Origin: Nonomuraea turkmeniaca | GTDB lineage: Bacteria; Actinomycetota; Actinomycetes; Streptosporangiales; Streptosporangiaceae | Assembly (NCBI RefSeq): GCF_005889735.1 | Contig: NZ_VCKY01000102.1 | Location: 1 to 35,638 of the forward strand | DNA length: 35,638 bases | Reading direction: 5' to 3' | Shown here: piece after piece, positions 1 through 7,147 of the stretch | Layout of the letters: each line of letters begins with the position of its first letter | Numbering within the stretch: the first letter of the stretch is position 1 | Position numbers and translations under genes: made by a program | Notes under the pieces: generated by a model | Database searches by the model: none | Seen by the model: only the letters and a program-made list of their open reading frames with translations | Told to the model about the DNA's origin: nothing

Positions 1-749
1 TCCAGCCGGAGCCCTTGTTCGATCATGAGAACAGATGTACCCGCGATGACCCCATCCGGCCAGCAGGTACCAGATCACGGCGTGTCGCTGACCTGGGGAA
101 ACATGCGCATTAGCCGATTAAGAGGGAGCAGATGACGGTCAGCAACTCGGGCGTGGCCACGAGGTGATCTTCATGGTGTGGGGTGGCGGGAAGGGTGTGC
201 TGGTGGCGGCGCAGCCGGGTGCCGCGTGCCGGGTGCTGCGTGAAGGCGCTGGCGGCGGAGCTGTCGGTGACGTTGCCGGGCAGCAGCGGGCGGGTGACCG
301 CGGGCCTCCGAGCCTCACTGGCGGACACGCCCTTGTGGCGCACATCGATGAGGTCGCCCACCTCGTCTGCGCCTTCCGGCCAGCGCAGCGCGCCTGCCCG
401 TCCGCGTACACCACGTCGTCTGTCGAATGACCGGCACGCTCCGCTTGGGGCCGTCGTCGAACCGCACCCGCAGCCCAGCGTCCCGGAACGCCGTGATCCA
501 CCCCGGCTGCCCGTACACGATCACCCGGTCGCCCTGGCACAGCTGGTCTGCGCCACGTTCGTGCGAGCAGGCGGTGGGACTTCGCCGAGACGGCGGTTGG
601 CTCGATTTGGCTTCCTTCCGTCGCGAATTCGGGATGGGCGCCACGCCCGGCGTTTTTCGGCCCCGTCATCCCTCGCGTGGGGGGACGAGCTCGTGCTTCG
701 ATATTGCCTTGTCCGTACAGCGCATGAAGCGCACGATGAGAGGTCACCC
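1..749. other. Non-coding or degenerate stretch upstream of EF-hand gene
   Basis: I see no convincing intact gene here. All six frames give arginine/proline-rich translations typical of chance open frames in GC-rich DNA. At 132-167 a good ribosome-binding site (AGGGAG) precedes an ATG that opens only 11 codons, which could be the 5' stump of a truncated gene. A more protein-like segment on the minus strand is listed separately. Confidence 0.4.
395..533 (-). pseudogene. Possible remnant of a small SH3/KOW-like protein
   Basis: The minus-strand translation contains a stretch that looks more like real protein than its surroundings: it begins GDRVIVYGQPGWITAFRD and continues with VRFDDG. This alternation of hydrophobic beta strands around a glycine turn and an acidic 'FDDG' end resembles small SH3- or KOW-like barrels. 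The reading frame has no credible start upstream and turns arginine-rich downstream, so if it was ever a gene it is broken. The family is a guess; nothing around it supports a function. Confidence 0.22.
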
Positions 750-968
750 ATGCCAGCTCTTGACGACCCGACCGCCACGTTCCAGAAGTTCGACCGCGAC
801 GGGGACGGATACATCACCCGCGAAGAGTTCACGCTCGCCATGAACGCGCTCGGCGAGGAGGTCACCGCCGCCGAGCTCGACTCGATCTTCAAGGTTTCGG
901 ACGAACACGATGGGGACGTGGACGGGCGCATCTCGTTGGCGGAGTTCCTGGTGGCCTGGAACAAGTGA
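750..968 (+). CDS. Small EF-hand calcium-binding protein
   Basis: A 72-residue cytosolic protein that is essentially one EF-hand pair. Loop 1 runs D15 to E26 with D15, D17, D19, Y21 and E26 at the ligand positions. Loop 2 runs D54 to E65 with D54, D56, D58, G59, I61 and E65. Both are canonical 12-residue loops, so it should bind two calcium ions, like the small CabD/calerythrin-type proteins of actinomycetes, which buffer calcium or act as sensors. The ATG at 750 was chosen because AGAGG lies about 7 bases upstream and the first helix begins right after it; the open frame extends upstream to 183 without protein-like content. There is no signal peptide and no linked partner gene. Confidence 0.9.
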   Translation: MPALDDPTATFQKFDRDGDGYITREEFTLAMNALGEEVTAAELDSIFKVSDEHDGDVDGRISLAEFLVAWNK

Positions 969-1356
969 CGGCGCGCGTCCCCGTCCGTAAGGATCATCGG
1001 GTCGCCCCAGTAGGCGGGCACCCGGTAGTCCGGTGCGCATACTCCGCCTGAGACCTGCCGTCCAGCAGTACCTCGCGCGTGCGCGCGCGTTAGCCTCCGA
1101 TGTGGTCCCGCGGTCGGGCCATCCCCTGGACACCATGAGCGCCCCGGATCGCTCAGCAGGCCCGACTCGGTGTACCAATCATGAACGGCGCATTCCTTGC
1201 CAAATGGGACGGCGGTTACCGGTCATTCCTCTTGGGGTAGGAGGCTAACGCTGGCATCGCCGGGGGACGCTGCGACGCCCTGGCGCTGTCGTCGCCGGTC
1301 GGGGGATCCGCACCACGCGTTGATGACGGTGGCGCGTCAAAAGGGGGACGGGGAGT
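969..1356. other. Intergenic region between EF-hand gene and ADH
   Basis: I found no supported gene. On the minus strand near 983-1030 a short run (RVPAYWGDPMILTDGD) looks protein-like but has no usable frame beyond it. An alternating CG tract lies near 1071-1090. The presumed promoter of the downstream dehydrogenase must lie here, but no clear -35/-10 pair could be picked. Confidence 0.4.
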
Positions 1357-2406
1357 ATGAAGGCGTTCGTCATGAGGGAGATCGGCAGCGTCGGTTTCAT
1401 GGAGAAACCCATTCCGCGGCCGGGGCCCGGCGACGCCATCGTCCGGACTACCAAGGCTCTGATCTGCACGTCGGATTCCCACACCGTCGCCGGAGGCATC
1501 GGCCCCCGGGAGAACCTCACGCTCGGCCACGAAGCGGTCGGTGTCGTGCACGAGGTGGGCAGCGACGTCAAAGTCTTCCAGCCGGGCGACCGCGTCCTGG
1601 TCGGCGCCATCACCCCGGATTGGGGCGATCCGGCCGCTCAGAACGGCTTTCCGTCGCAGTCGGGCATGGCGCTGGGCGGCTTCAAGTTCGCGAACTCCAA
1701 GGACGGGGTGTTCGCCGAATATTTCCATGTGAACGAGGCCGACGCCAACATGGCGAAGATACCCGACGACATTTCCGATGACCTGGCCGTTTACTGCGCC
1801 GATATGCTCTCGACCGGCTTCATGGGGGCGGAGAAGGGCAACATCCCGATCGGCGGGACGGTGGCCGTTCTGGCGCTGGGGCCGGTGGGCATGATGGCCG
1901 CGGCGGGGGCCAGGCTGCGCGGCGCAGGCCTGGTCATCGGGGTCGAATCGGTGCCTCAGCGGCAGGATCTCGCGCGCACGTACGGCGTGGACGAGATCGT
2001 GGACTTCAGCCGTGAGGACGTCGTCGAGCGGATCATGGAGCTCACGCACGGAGAGGGAGTGGACACCGCCATCGAGGCTCTGGGCATGGACGCGACGTTC
2101 CAAACAGCCATCAAGATCACCAAGCCTGGTGGGACGGTGTCCAACATCGGCTATTTCGGCGAGGGAGAGTTCGTCCGCATCCCCCGTGTCGCATGGGGAG
2201 TCGGAATGGCGGACCAGACGATCGCGACGGGGTTGTGCCCCGGCGGGCGGGTCCGCATGGAGCGGCTATTGCGGGTGCTGCAGGCCAAACGCCTCGATCC
2301 CACCGGCATGACGACTCATGAATTCGAGTTCGACGACATGGAACAGGCCTTCGAGGTTCTCGACAAGAAACTCGACGACGTCATCAAGCCGCTGATCTCG
2401 TTCTAG
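1357..2406 (+). CDS. Zinc-dependent alcohol dehydrogenase, TbADH-like
   Basis: A 349-residue medium-chain dehydrogenase closest in pattern to the tetrameric secondary-alcohol dehydrogenases (Thermoanaerobacter ADH type). It would interconvert secondary alcohols or aldehydes and the carbonyl form. Catalytic zinc ligands are visible: C37 in CTSDSH, H58-E59 in LGHEA, and the aspartate of YCADMLSTGF. As in that family, the structural-zinc cysteine lobe of horse-liver-type ADH is missing. The Rossmann fold carries GPVG at about residue 175. The loop after beta-2 reads GVES where the NADP-specific relatives have G-S-R, so NAD is the more likely cofactor (inference). AAGGGGGA about 8 bases upstream supports the ATG at 1357. 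It is apparently monocistronic; a GH15 remnant follows directly. Confidence 0.9.
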   Translation: MKAFVMREIGSVGFMEKPIPRPGPGDAIVRTTKALICTSDSHTVAGGIGPRENLTLGHEAVGVVHEVGSDVKVFQPGDRVLVGAITPDWGDPAAQNGFPSQSGMALGGFKFANSKDGVFAEYFHVNEADANMAKIPDDISDDLAVYCADMLSTGFMGAEKGNIPIGGTVAVLALGPVGMMAAAGARLRGAGLVIGVESVPQRQDLARTYGVDEIVDFSREDVVERIMELTHGEGVDTAIEALGMDATFQTAIKITKPGGTVSNIGYFGEGEFVRIPRVAWGVGMADQTIATGLCPGGRVRMERLLRVLQAKRLDPTGMTTHEFEFDDMEQAFEVLDKKLDDVIKPLISF

Positions 2407-2564
2407 ACGCGCATATCGGCTCGCGTCGCGAACAAATCGACTCCTCGACGGGCACCTTCATGGGCAACTTCCCGCAAGCGTTCAGCCACATCGGGGTCAT
2501 CGCCAGCGGTGTCAATCGCGCACGGGCGAAAGCGGGGACAGCGGTTGTCTCGTCAGACAGATGA
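2407..2564 (+). pseudogene. C-terminal remnant of a GH15 glucoamylase/trehalase-like protein
   Basis: Directly after the ADH stop codon, a frame open to the TGA at 2562-2564 encodes a segment with the hallmark of GH15 C-termini: EQIDSSTGTFMGNFPQAF followed by SHIGVIASGV. GH15 enzymes end with a 'D..TG...GNFPQAFSH' block just like this. The rest of the roughly 600-residue enzyme is absent: upstream sequence in this frame is the ADH gene. It therefore looks like a deletion scar joining the 3' end of a GH15 gene to the ADH. Its end overlaps the 3' end of the convergent DUF5360 gene on the other strand. Confidence 0.65.
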
Positions 2565-2925
2565 TCCCGGGAACGGGGAAGAGCATGAGGTAGAGGTTCG
2601 GTATCCACCAGGCGAGTGAGAAGTCTCCCCGCAACGTCCAGAACGCGATCGCCATGAGCCCTGAGGCCATGGTCAGCACCAGCGAGACCAGCATCAGTGA
2701 CGGACCGCTCGCCCTGCCGCGGCGCAGGAGCCACAGGCTGGTCAGCCCGGTGACGCTGGCCAGCAGGTCGATCCAGAGGAACGACCAGTTCCAGTCGACC
2801 ATCAGCGGATTGGCGTAGTCAGCGAACGCCCACTCCAGCGGGATCAGCCCGAGACCGGTGACGGCGAAATAGACCACGAAGCCGACATCCGTGACGAGCA
2901 TCAAGCCCTTAGTCGCGCGCAGCAC
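2512..2925 (-). CDS. DUF5360 (YvaD-like) four-helix membrane protein
   Basis: A 137-residue integral membrane protein with four hydrophobic segments (about residues 7-28, 46-66, 77-96 and 104-124) and short polar loops, matching the size and pattern of the YvaD/DUF5360 family. Conserved-looking features are the tryptophan-rich DWNWSFLWIDL loop and LAWWIPN. Function is unknown. It overlaps the 3' end of the TetR-family gene by 17 bases and must be co-transcribed with it. In Bacillus subtilis the yvaD gene also sits beside a TetR-family gene (yvaF), so the pairing seems conserved. Here it is probably under the control of that repressor. The small multidrug-resistance gene found with it in Bacillus is absent. 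Confidence 0.8.
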   Translation of the reverse strand: MLRATKGLMLVTDVGFVVYFAVTGLGLIPLEWAFADYANPLMVDWNWSFLWIDLLASVTGLTSLWLLRRGRASGPSLMLVSLVLTMASGLMAIAFWTLRGDFSLAWWIPNLYLMLFPVPGIICLTRQPLSPLSPVRD

Positions 2926-3460
2926 GGTCGATCGCCTCCATCAGGTAGCGGCGGGTCCCCTCGTGCAAGTCAGGTCCAGGAGGGCCGAGCCCAAGCAGCC
3001 TGGCCGCCCACCACCCGTCCACGGCCAGCCGTACGGCTGTCGCCGCCGCGGGGTCGACACCGTCGTCGGCGAGCCTGGCCTGCCAGGCGGCGAACCGCTC
3101 ACGCAACGGCTCGAGCTCCGCCGGGTCGACGAGCATCACCGCAAGCAGTGCAGCGGTGACGCGGTCGGCAGGCGCCGTGGTGGTGGTGTGCCGCTCGGGG
3201 ATGGTCGCCTCGACATAGGCGCGCAGGAAGTCGCCCGGGTGGGTGCCCGCCTGAGCGAGCGCGTCCTCGAAGGCCTTGGTCAACCGATCGACCATGGCGC
3301 CGACCAGCGCCTGTTTTGTGGGGAAGTGGTAGAACAGTCCGCCCTTGGAGACCCCGGCCCGCTTGGCAACGGCTTCGAGGGTGAGCGACTCACCTCCCTG
3401 CGACAGCAGCACGTCAGCGGCGGCGTCGAAGAGACGGTCCTTCGAGCTTGGTCGTGGCAT
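2909..3460 (-). CDS. TetR-family transcriptional repressor
   Basis: A 183-residue regulator. The N-terminus (about residues 8-55) is a textbook TetR helix-turn-helix: LTLEAVAKRAGVSKGGLFYH followed by FPTKQALV. The C-terminal helical part (about 80-175) is the ligand-binding and dimer domain; the family is usually 180-200 residues. The ATG at 3460 follows the family's normal length; the frame continues upstream but is not protein-like there. No Shine-Dalgarno sequence precedes the ATG. Instead a -10-like TATAGT ends six bases before it, so the mRNA is probably leaderless. A perfect-armed palindrome lies inside the promoter, predicting autorepression of this gene and of the downstream DUF5360 gene. 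The ligand is unknown. Confidence 0.92.
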   Translation of the reverse strand: MPRPSSKDRLFDAAADVLLSQGGESLTLEAVAKRAGVSKGGLFYHFPTKQALVGAMVDRLTKAFEDALAQAGTHPGDFLRAYVEATIPERHTTTTAPADRVTAALLAVMLVDPAELEPLRERFAAWQARLADDGVDPAAATAVRLAVDGWWAARLLGLGPPGPDLHEGTRRYLMEAIDRAARD

Positions 3461-3464
3461 GCCA

Positions 3465-3495
3465 AAACTATACCGGTCAGCCGGTACAGTTTCAG
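3465..3495 (-). promoter_or_regulatory. TetR autoregulatory promoter with 28-bp operator
   Basis: The sequence 3465-3492 is a palindrome: AAACT-N-TACCGG-N4-CCGGTA-N-AGTTT, with every base in the arms matched. On the minus strand it overlaps a promoter: CTGAAA (3495-3490), 17 bases, TATAGT (3472-3467). The predicted transcription start falls on or next to the A of the TetR ATG at 3460. A bound dimer would block the whole -35 to -10 interval. The promoter assignment is by eye; the palindrome is directly visible. Confidence 0.8.
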
Positions 3496-3534
3496 AGCAA
3501 GCCCTCTGCTGCGACAACACCGGCCGGCCGGTGA

Positions 3535-3753
3535 CTGAGCGGGGCGAACGGCCGTCCGTTCCAGGCGGCGGCGAACAACGGGACGGGAAAGGCGGGCGAG
3601 GCCGTCGTGGCGTACAGGGCCGGGGCGGCGCTCGGCGACTCCTCCACCGGCAGATCGACCTTCGCCACCGTGCGGCCCCGCCAGCGGGTCGCCAAACGCC
3701 TCGGCTCCCGGGTGCCGTACCGCAACGCTGACCGCCTCGTTCGCGGGTTGTAG
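3535..3753 (+). pseudogene. Possible 3' remnant of an unrecognised gene
   Basis: Between the TetR operator and the ECF42 promoter, one plus-strand frame is open from just after a stop at 3532 to the TAG at 3751-3753, without a start codon. Its translation (for example RPFQAAANNGTGKAGEAVV and later RVPYRNADRLVRGL) looks like a mixed-composition secreted or extracellular C-terminus rather than a GC-rich shadow. I do not recognise the family. It may be another truncated 3' end like the GH15 and hydrolase remnants nearby, or chance. Confidence 0.25.
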
Positions 3754-3792
3754 GCCTTCGTGAGCTCCGGCGCAGGTCGTCAAGTTTTCCGG

Positions 3793-3827
3793 TGTCGACC
3801 TGTCGATTTCGCGGCTCGCCATTCGTC
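3793..3827 (+). promoter_or_regulatory. ECF42-type promoter of the DGPF/sigma operon
   Basis: Two copies of TGTCGA occur (3793-3798 and 3801-3806). The second is followed after 17 bases by CGTC (3824-3827). ECF42 sigma factors are reported to recognise TGTCGA at -35 and CGA/TC at -10 upstream of DGPF genes, so this matches closely. It lies about 36 bases before the TTG start of the DGPF gene and predicts autoregulation of the two-gene operon by its own sigma factor. The first TGTCGA is at the wrong spacing (25) and may be incidental. Confidence 0.72.
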
Positions 3828-3862
3828 TCATTGTGTAACCATCTGGATGAGGAGGCGGAGCG

Positions 3863-4210
3863 TTGCAGTACGTCATGCTGATCTACCACGGCACCAGCTC
3901 CAAGGAGTGGGACGCGCTCTCCGAGGAGGAGCAGAAGCAGGTCTATGCCGACTACGGGGCGATCAACAAGACGCCAGGCGTCACCCCCGGCGTTCCCATG
4001 GGTCTCCCTGAGAACGCGACCACGGTGCGCGTCGAGGGCGGCAAGACCCTGACCACCGACGGTCCGTTCGTCGGGATGAAGGAAGCCGTCGGCGGTTGGT
4101 TCGTCCTCGAGGCCGACGACCTCGACGCGGCCATCGAGGTGGCCGCCCGCGTCCCGGCGGCCCGCCTCGGCGGTGCCATCGAGATTCGACCCGCGCAGAC
4201 CTATTGGTGA
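3863..4210 (+). CDS. DGPF/YCII-domain protein
   Basis: A 115-residue protein of the YCII-related (DGPF) family, which has a dimeric ferredoxin-like fold. The signature LTTDGPFVGMKEAVGGWFVL is complete, at about residues 74-93, followed by the D-L-D-A-A helix and the closing IEIRP strand. Family members are companions of ECF42 sigma factors; their biochemical activity is unknown. The start is TTG at 3863, chosen because GAGGAGG lies 7-8 bases upstream and the family begins with 'M-Y-M-L'-like residues (here QYVMLIY) right after it. The stop codon overlaps the start of the sigma-factor gene (TGATG), so the two are translationally coupled. Confidence 0.9.
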   Translation: MQYVMLIYHGTSSKEWDALSEEEQKQVYADYGAINKTPGVTPGVPMGLPENATTVRVEGGKTLTTDGPFVGMKEAVGGWFVLEADDLDAAIEVAARVPAARLGGAIEIRPAQTYW

Positions 4211-5391
4211 TGACACTCGATCAGGTCTTCCACGAGCAGTGGGGCCGGGTGCTGGCGACCCTGATCGGCTTCCTCGGCGACTTTGACCTCGCCGAGGAAG
4301 CCGCGCAGGAGGCCTTTGCGATCGCCGCTGACCGATGGCCACGCGACGGCATCCCCAGCAACCCTCGCGCCTGGCTGATAACGACGGCTCGGAACCGGGC
4401 CACGGACCGCATCCGCCGCGAGCAGGCCCTCGCCGCCAAGTCCGGCCTGCTCGCCGCAGGCAACTCTGCCGAGGTGCCGATGAACGCCACGACGTTTCCC
4501 GACGAGCGCCTGGAGCTCATCTTCACCTGCTGTCATCCGGCGCTCGCGGGCGAGGCGCAGGTTGCGCTCACCCTGCGCACCCTCGGCGGGCTCACCACTG
4601 ACGAGATCGCCCGCGCCTTCCTCGTACCGGAGCGCACGATGGCGCAGCGGCTGGTGCGGGCCAAGCGCAAGATCAAAGCAGCGGGGATCCCCTTTCGAGT
4701 GCCACCGCGTCACCTGCTCCGCGAGCGACTCGACGCCGTTCTCGCCGTCGTCTACCTGATCTTCAACGAGGGCTACAGCGGACGCGACGAGCTCGCGGCA
4801 GAAGCAATCTGGCTGGGCCGCGCGCTCGCTGAACTGCTTCCGGACGACCCCGAGGTTCACGGGCTGCTGGCGATGATGCTCTTGCACGACTCCCGTCGCG
4901 AGGCGCGATTCCGCGACAGCGAACTCGTGCTGCTCGGCGATCAGGACCGGTCACGCTGGAACACCGAGCAGATCGCCGATGGACGCGCCGAACTCGACCG
5001 AGCACTCGCCCTCGGCGGCCGCGGGCCCTACGTCCTGCAGGCCGCCATCGCCTCGTTGCACGCCGAGACGCCGTGCGACTGGGCGCAGATCGCGGCGCTG
5101 TACGGCGAGCTCGCCCGCCTGACCGGCTCGCCCGTCGTGGAGCTGAACCGTGCCATCGCCATCGCCGAGACCGAAGGCCCCGAGGCCGGCCTGCGCCTCG
5201 TCGCCCAACTCGGTCTCGACGACTTCCGCTACCTGCACTCGACCAGGGCCGAACTCTTGCGGCGCCTCGGGCGGACCGACGAGGCGCGTGACGCCTATCG
5301 ACGTGCGAGAGAACTCACCGACGACGGCGCCGAACAGCGCTTCCTCGAACGCCGGCTGACAGAACTGGCGGCCGCCACTCGCTCAGGCTGA
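4210..5391 (+). CDS. ECF42-family RNA polymerase sigma factor with TPR-like C-terminal extension
   Basis: A 393-residue sigma-70 family protein. Region 2 (about residues 5-75) contains DFDLAEEAAQEAF and the PRAWLITTARNRATDRIRR helix that melts the -10 element. Region 4 (about 105-165) has LGGLTTDEIARAFLVPERTM. From about residue 180 to the end runs a 200-residue helical extension with VYLIFNEGY, typical of ECF42, which has TPR-like helices in place of an anti-sigma partner. In Streptomyces this extension is needed for activity. No anti-sigma gene is nearby. The ATG at 4210 overlaps the DGPF stop; an in-frame GTG at 4207 is an alternative. It likely reads its own promoter at 3801-3827. Confidence 0.93.
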   Translation: MTLDQVFHEQWGRVLATLIGFLGDFDLAEEAAQEAFAIAADRWPRDGIPSNPRAWLITTARNRATDRIRREQALAAKSGLLAAGNSAEVPMNATTFPDERLELIFTCCHPALAGEAQVALTLRTLGGLTTDEIARAFLVPERTMAQRLVRAKRKIKAAGIPFRVPPRHLLRERLDAVLAVVYLIFNEGYSGRDELAAEAIWLGRALAELLPDDPEVHGLLAMMLLHDSRREARFRDSELVLLGDQDRSRWNTEQIADGRAELDRALALGGRGPYVLQAAIASLHAETPCDWAQIAALYGELARLTGSPVVELNRAIAIAETEGPEAGLRLVAQLGLDDFRYLHSTRAELLRRLGRTDEARDAYRRARELTDDGAEQRFLERRLTELAAATRSG

Positions 5392-5403
5392 CCCCGTGAC
5401 GGA

Positions 5404-5544
5404 ATGCACCGCAAGCTGCTGTCGGCCGATGTCGAGGCCGAGCTGCACGTCTTCGAGGCGATGCCACACGGCGGCTTCGGCGGCGCCAGCCCCGAGGACG
5501 CCGAGGTTCGTCGTTTCCTCGACCAGCACCGCCGCCGACACTGA
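5404..5544 (+). pseudogene. C-terminal remnant of an alpha/beta-hydrolase (esterase/lipase type)
   Basis: Thirteen bases after the sigma-factor stop, a 46-codon frame encodes only the end of an acetyl-esterase/lipase: VEAELHVFEAMPHGGFGG, then an E-D-A-E linker and VRRFLDQH. The MPHGGFGG block is where these enzymes carry their catalytic histidine. The nucleophile and core of the roughly 300-residue enzyme are missing, and a stop codon lies just upstream at 5389-5391, so this is a deletion relic. The remaining 106 bases to the next gene show nothing further. Confidence 0.65.
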
Positions 5545-5650
5545 GCCCGGCTCCCGGCCAGCGCCTTGCTCGGCGGCGGGTGGAGCTCGCCCTCCGCACG
5601 CTCGACAGAAGGCCATCGCCGTCGGTCGAACTCGGGTGGTCTGCACCTGA

Positions 5651-6616
5651 TCAGACCAACTCACTCTTGTAGAAGACGGTGGCCTGCCGTACCCCACCGG
5701 TGTTCGAATGGAACCCGAAGGCCAGCCGCGGGCCGGTGGGGTGCATCCAGATGGCCATGCCCTGCGGCTCCCGGCCAGGAAGAGATGCACCCGTCGTGGT
5801 CTCCCACTTGTTGACCACGGTCGACTGGCCGGTGTCGTTGAGGTCGACGACGGTGATGTACGACGGCCCGTTCGCCTTGCCCTCAAGCAGGTACGCGTAG
5901 CGGCCGTAGGCCGTGTAACCCTGGAACGGGTTGCTCTCTCCCCAGGACCCACGTGAGGGCAGTGCACGTTCGACCAGGCGGTTGGCGCTGCCAAGCCGGC
6001 CCGCGCGCGCGTCGCTGAGGTTGAAGGCAACGATGCGCGGCAGGTCGGCGCCGGTCTTGTAACGCACTAACAGCCGGCCGGTCGAGGGGTCGATCGCTGG
6101 TTGAGGATTGATCATGATGTCGCCGATGGAGGGCGTGCGGTCCTGGATTGCGCTGCTGGTCTTCTCCAGAACCCCGCCGTTGACGAACTTGAATCGCCCG
6201 ATCTTGGTGCCGAATCCGCTGGCGCTCGCCTGCCACTCGGTCCACAGGTAGACCGCTCCGTCGTACGGCTCCGCCGCGATCGCCACGCCGTGGCCGAAGC
6301 CGCGGAGCTTCATCGAGCCCAGGATCTTCCCCTCTGTATCCGTCTTGGTGATCCAGAGGTCGCCTGTCTTCGAGCCCGGCTCCACCTCGGCGAAGTAGAT
6401 GTGCTGGTGCGCGTTGTCGTACGCGAGGGACTGCAGCACCCAGTTGTGGCCGAGTGACTTCTTCAGGATCGGATTGCCGCCATCCCCCGGCAGATCGAAG
6501 CGGGCGGAGTCTGGAACGTCTGCATGCGCCGGGCGGGTTCCGAGGAAGGCCCCAGCCGTGATCCCGGAACCCACAACTAGGAGGCTCCGGCGGTTGAGGA
6601 AAGGAGGCTTGCGCAT
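5651..6616 (-). CDS. Tat-exported TagC-like beta-propeller protein
   Basis: A 321-residue protein beginning with a Tat signal: NRRSLLVVGSGITAGAF, then an A-H-A cleavage site near residue 33. The mature part resembles the actinobacterial proteins annotated 'teichoic acid biosynthesis protein C', a five-bladed propeller shared with phage receptor-binding proteins (P68 RBP/TagC-like). Visible family blocks are NWVLQSLAYDNAHQHIYFAE, GDLWITKTD, LRGFGHGVAI and YLWTEWQ. The role is unproven; these are secreted and probably bind or act on glycans or glycopolymers. The ATG at 6616 was preferred over one 36 bases upstream because GGGAG lies about 8 bases before it. It stands alone. A short inverted repeat (CTTGC-N13-GCAAG, 6645-6667) lies upstream. 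Confidence 0.8.
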   Translation of the reverse strand: MRKPPFLNRRSLLVVGSGITAGAFLGTRPAHADVPDSARFDLPGDGGNPILKKSLGHNWVLQSLAYDNAHQHIYFAEVEPGSKTGDLWITKTDTEGKILGSMKLRGFGHGVAIAAEPYDGAVYLWTEWQASASGFGTKIGRFKFVNGGVLEKTSSAIQDRTPSIGDIMINPQPAIDPSTGRLLVRYKTGADLPRIVAFNLSDARAGRLGSANRLVERALPSRGSWGESNPFQGYTAYGRYAYLLEGKANGPSYITVVDLNDTGQSTVVNKWETTTGASLPGREPQGMAIWMHPTGPRLAFGFHSNTGGVRQATVFYKSELV

Positions 6617-6810
6617 CGGTTGTCTCCCGTGTGGTGGTGGAAATCTTGCCAAAAGCGTTCTAGCAAGCCCTGGTGTGTTCCGGGTATCTGCGCCCTCAGC
6701 CGGTGGGGCCCCAGCGGGGTGCCATCAGCGTCTTTGACGTGCCAGAGGTAATCGCCGACAGATTCAGCCCGGCCCGATCGAGGAGACCGCGAGGACCGGC
6801 ACCGGCCGGC

Positions 6811-7013
6811 GTTCCCTCTCGACCCCTGACCGGCCAGGGCGACTCCCACACCCAGCTCGCGCTGTGCGCGCAACCGCGCGGTGGTGGACGTGGACGTGGA
6901 GCTGGGCCTGATCAAGGTCGTCGAGCCGGCCGCGGTGCAGGACATCGGGAAGATCCCCAACCCCTCGCCCTGGGCCGATCCACGGCGGCATGGCCCAGGG
7001 CGACGTGCTCGGT
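6811..7013 (+). pseudogene. Frameshifted fragment of xanthine dehydrogenase molybdenum subunit
   Basis: Three pieces of one protein appear in successive plus-strand frames. TGQGDSHTQLALCA (from 6829) matches the 'GQGD-H-Q-F' block. NRAVVDVDVELGLIKVVEP then AAVQDIGK (about 6872-6955) matches the 'VDVDTELG..KVV..AQDVGKALNP' block. IHGGMAQGDVLG (6978-7013) matches 'QIHGGIAQG'. These are consecutive blocks in the C-terminal half of XdhA/XDH-type molybdopterin subunits. At least two frameshifts separate them and both ends are missing. It is dead, and its 3' end abuts or overlaps a PHP-phosphatase fragment on the other strand. Confidence 0.65.
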
Positions 7014-7115
7014 GAAGGCCATCGAGGGCAGGCCCAGCTCGACCGCCCCGGCGTACGACCCCTCCAGCGAGCCGAGCGGAGCGGCCCAGGAGCATTCGCC
7101 GGCGCACTCAGCCGG
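6990..7115 (-). pseudogene. Fragment of a PHP-domain (histidinol-phosphatase-like) gene
   Basis: The minus-strand translation contains GSLEGSYAGAVELGLPSMAF followed by TEHVALGH, the second conserved block of actinobacterial PHP-family phosphatases ('GSM..SC.RAVELGLP.IAFTEH'). Upstream, where the metal-binding H-x-H and 'WSWD' should be, the sequence reads ECSWAAPL, so the first metal site is lost. Neither the start nor the remaining 200 or so residues are present. Confidence 0.6.
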
Positions 7116-7147
7116 GCCGCGACAAGATGCCGCGGCCCGGCCGCGTG

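Noticed and set aside
132..167. Eleven-codon ORF with a good ribosome-binding site
   Set aside because: Too short to support as a gene and not followed by a regulated gene; at most the stump of a lost gene.
1071..1092. Alternating CG/GC tract as possible Z-DNA or regulatory element
   Set aside because: Short and expected in DNA of this composition; no dyad or promoter relation visible.
1217..1225. TACCGGTCA upstream of the ADH, equal to one arm and spacer of the TetR operator
   Set aside because: The second arm is absent, and a 9-base match in GC-rich DNA is likely by chance.
3461..4342. Upstream extension of the TetR frame to 4342
   Set aside because: It crosses the operator, the ECF42 promoter and the DGPF gene on the opposite strand, and the translation is not protein-like; TetR proteins of this type start at the helix before the HTH.
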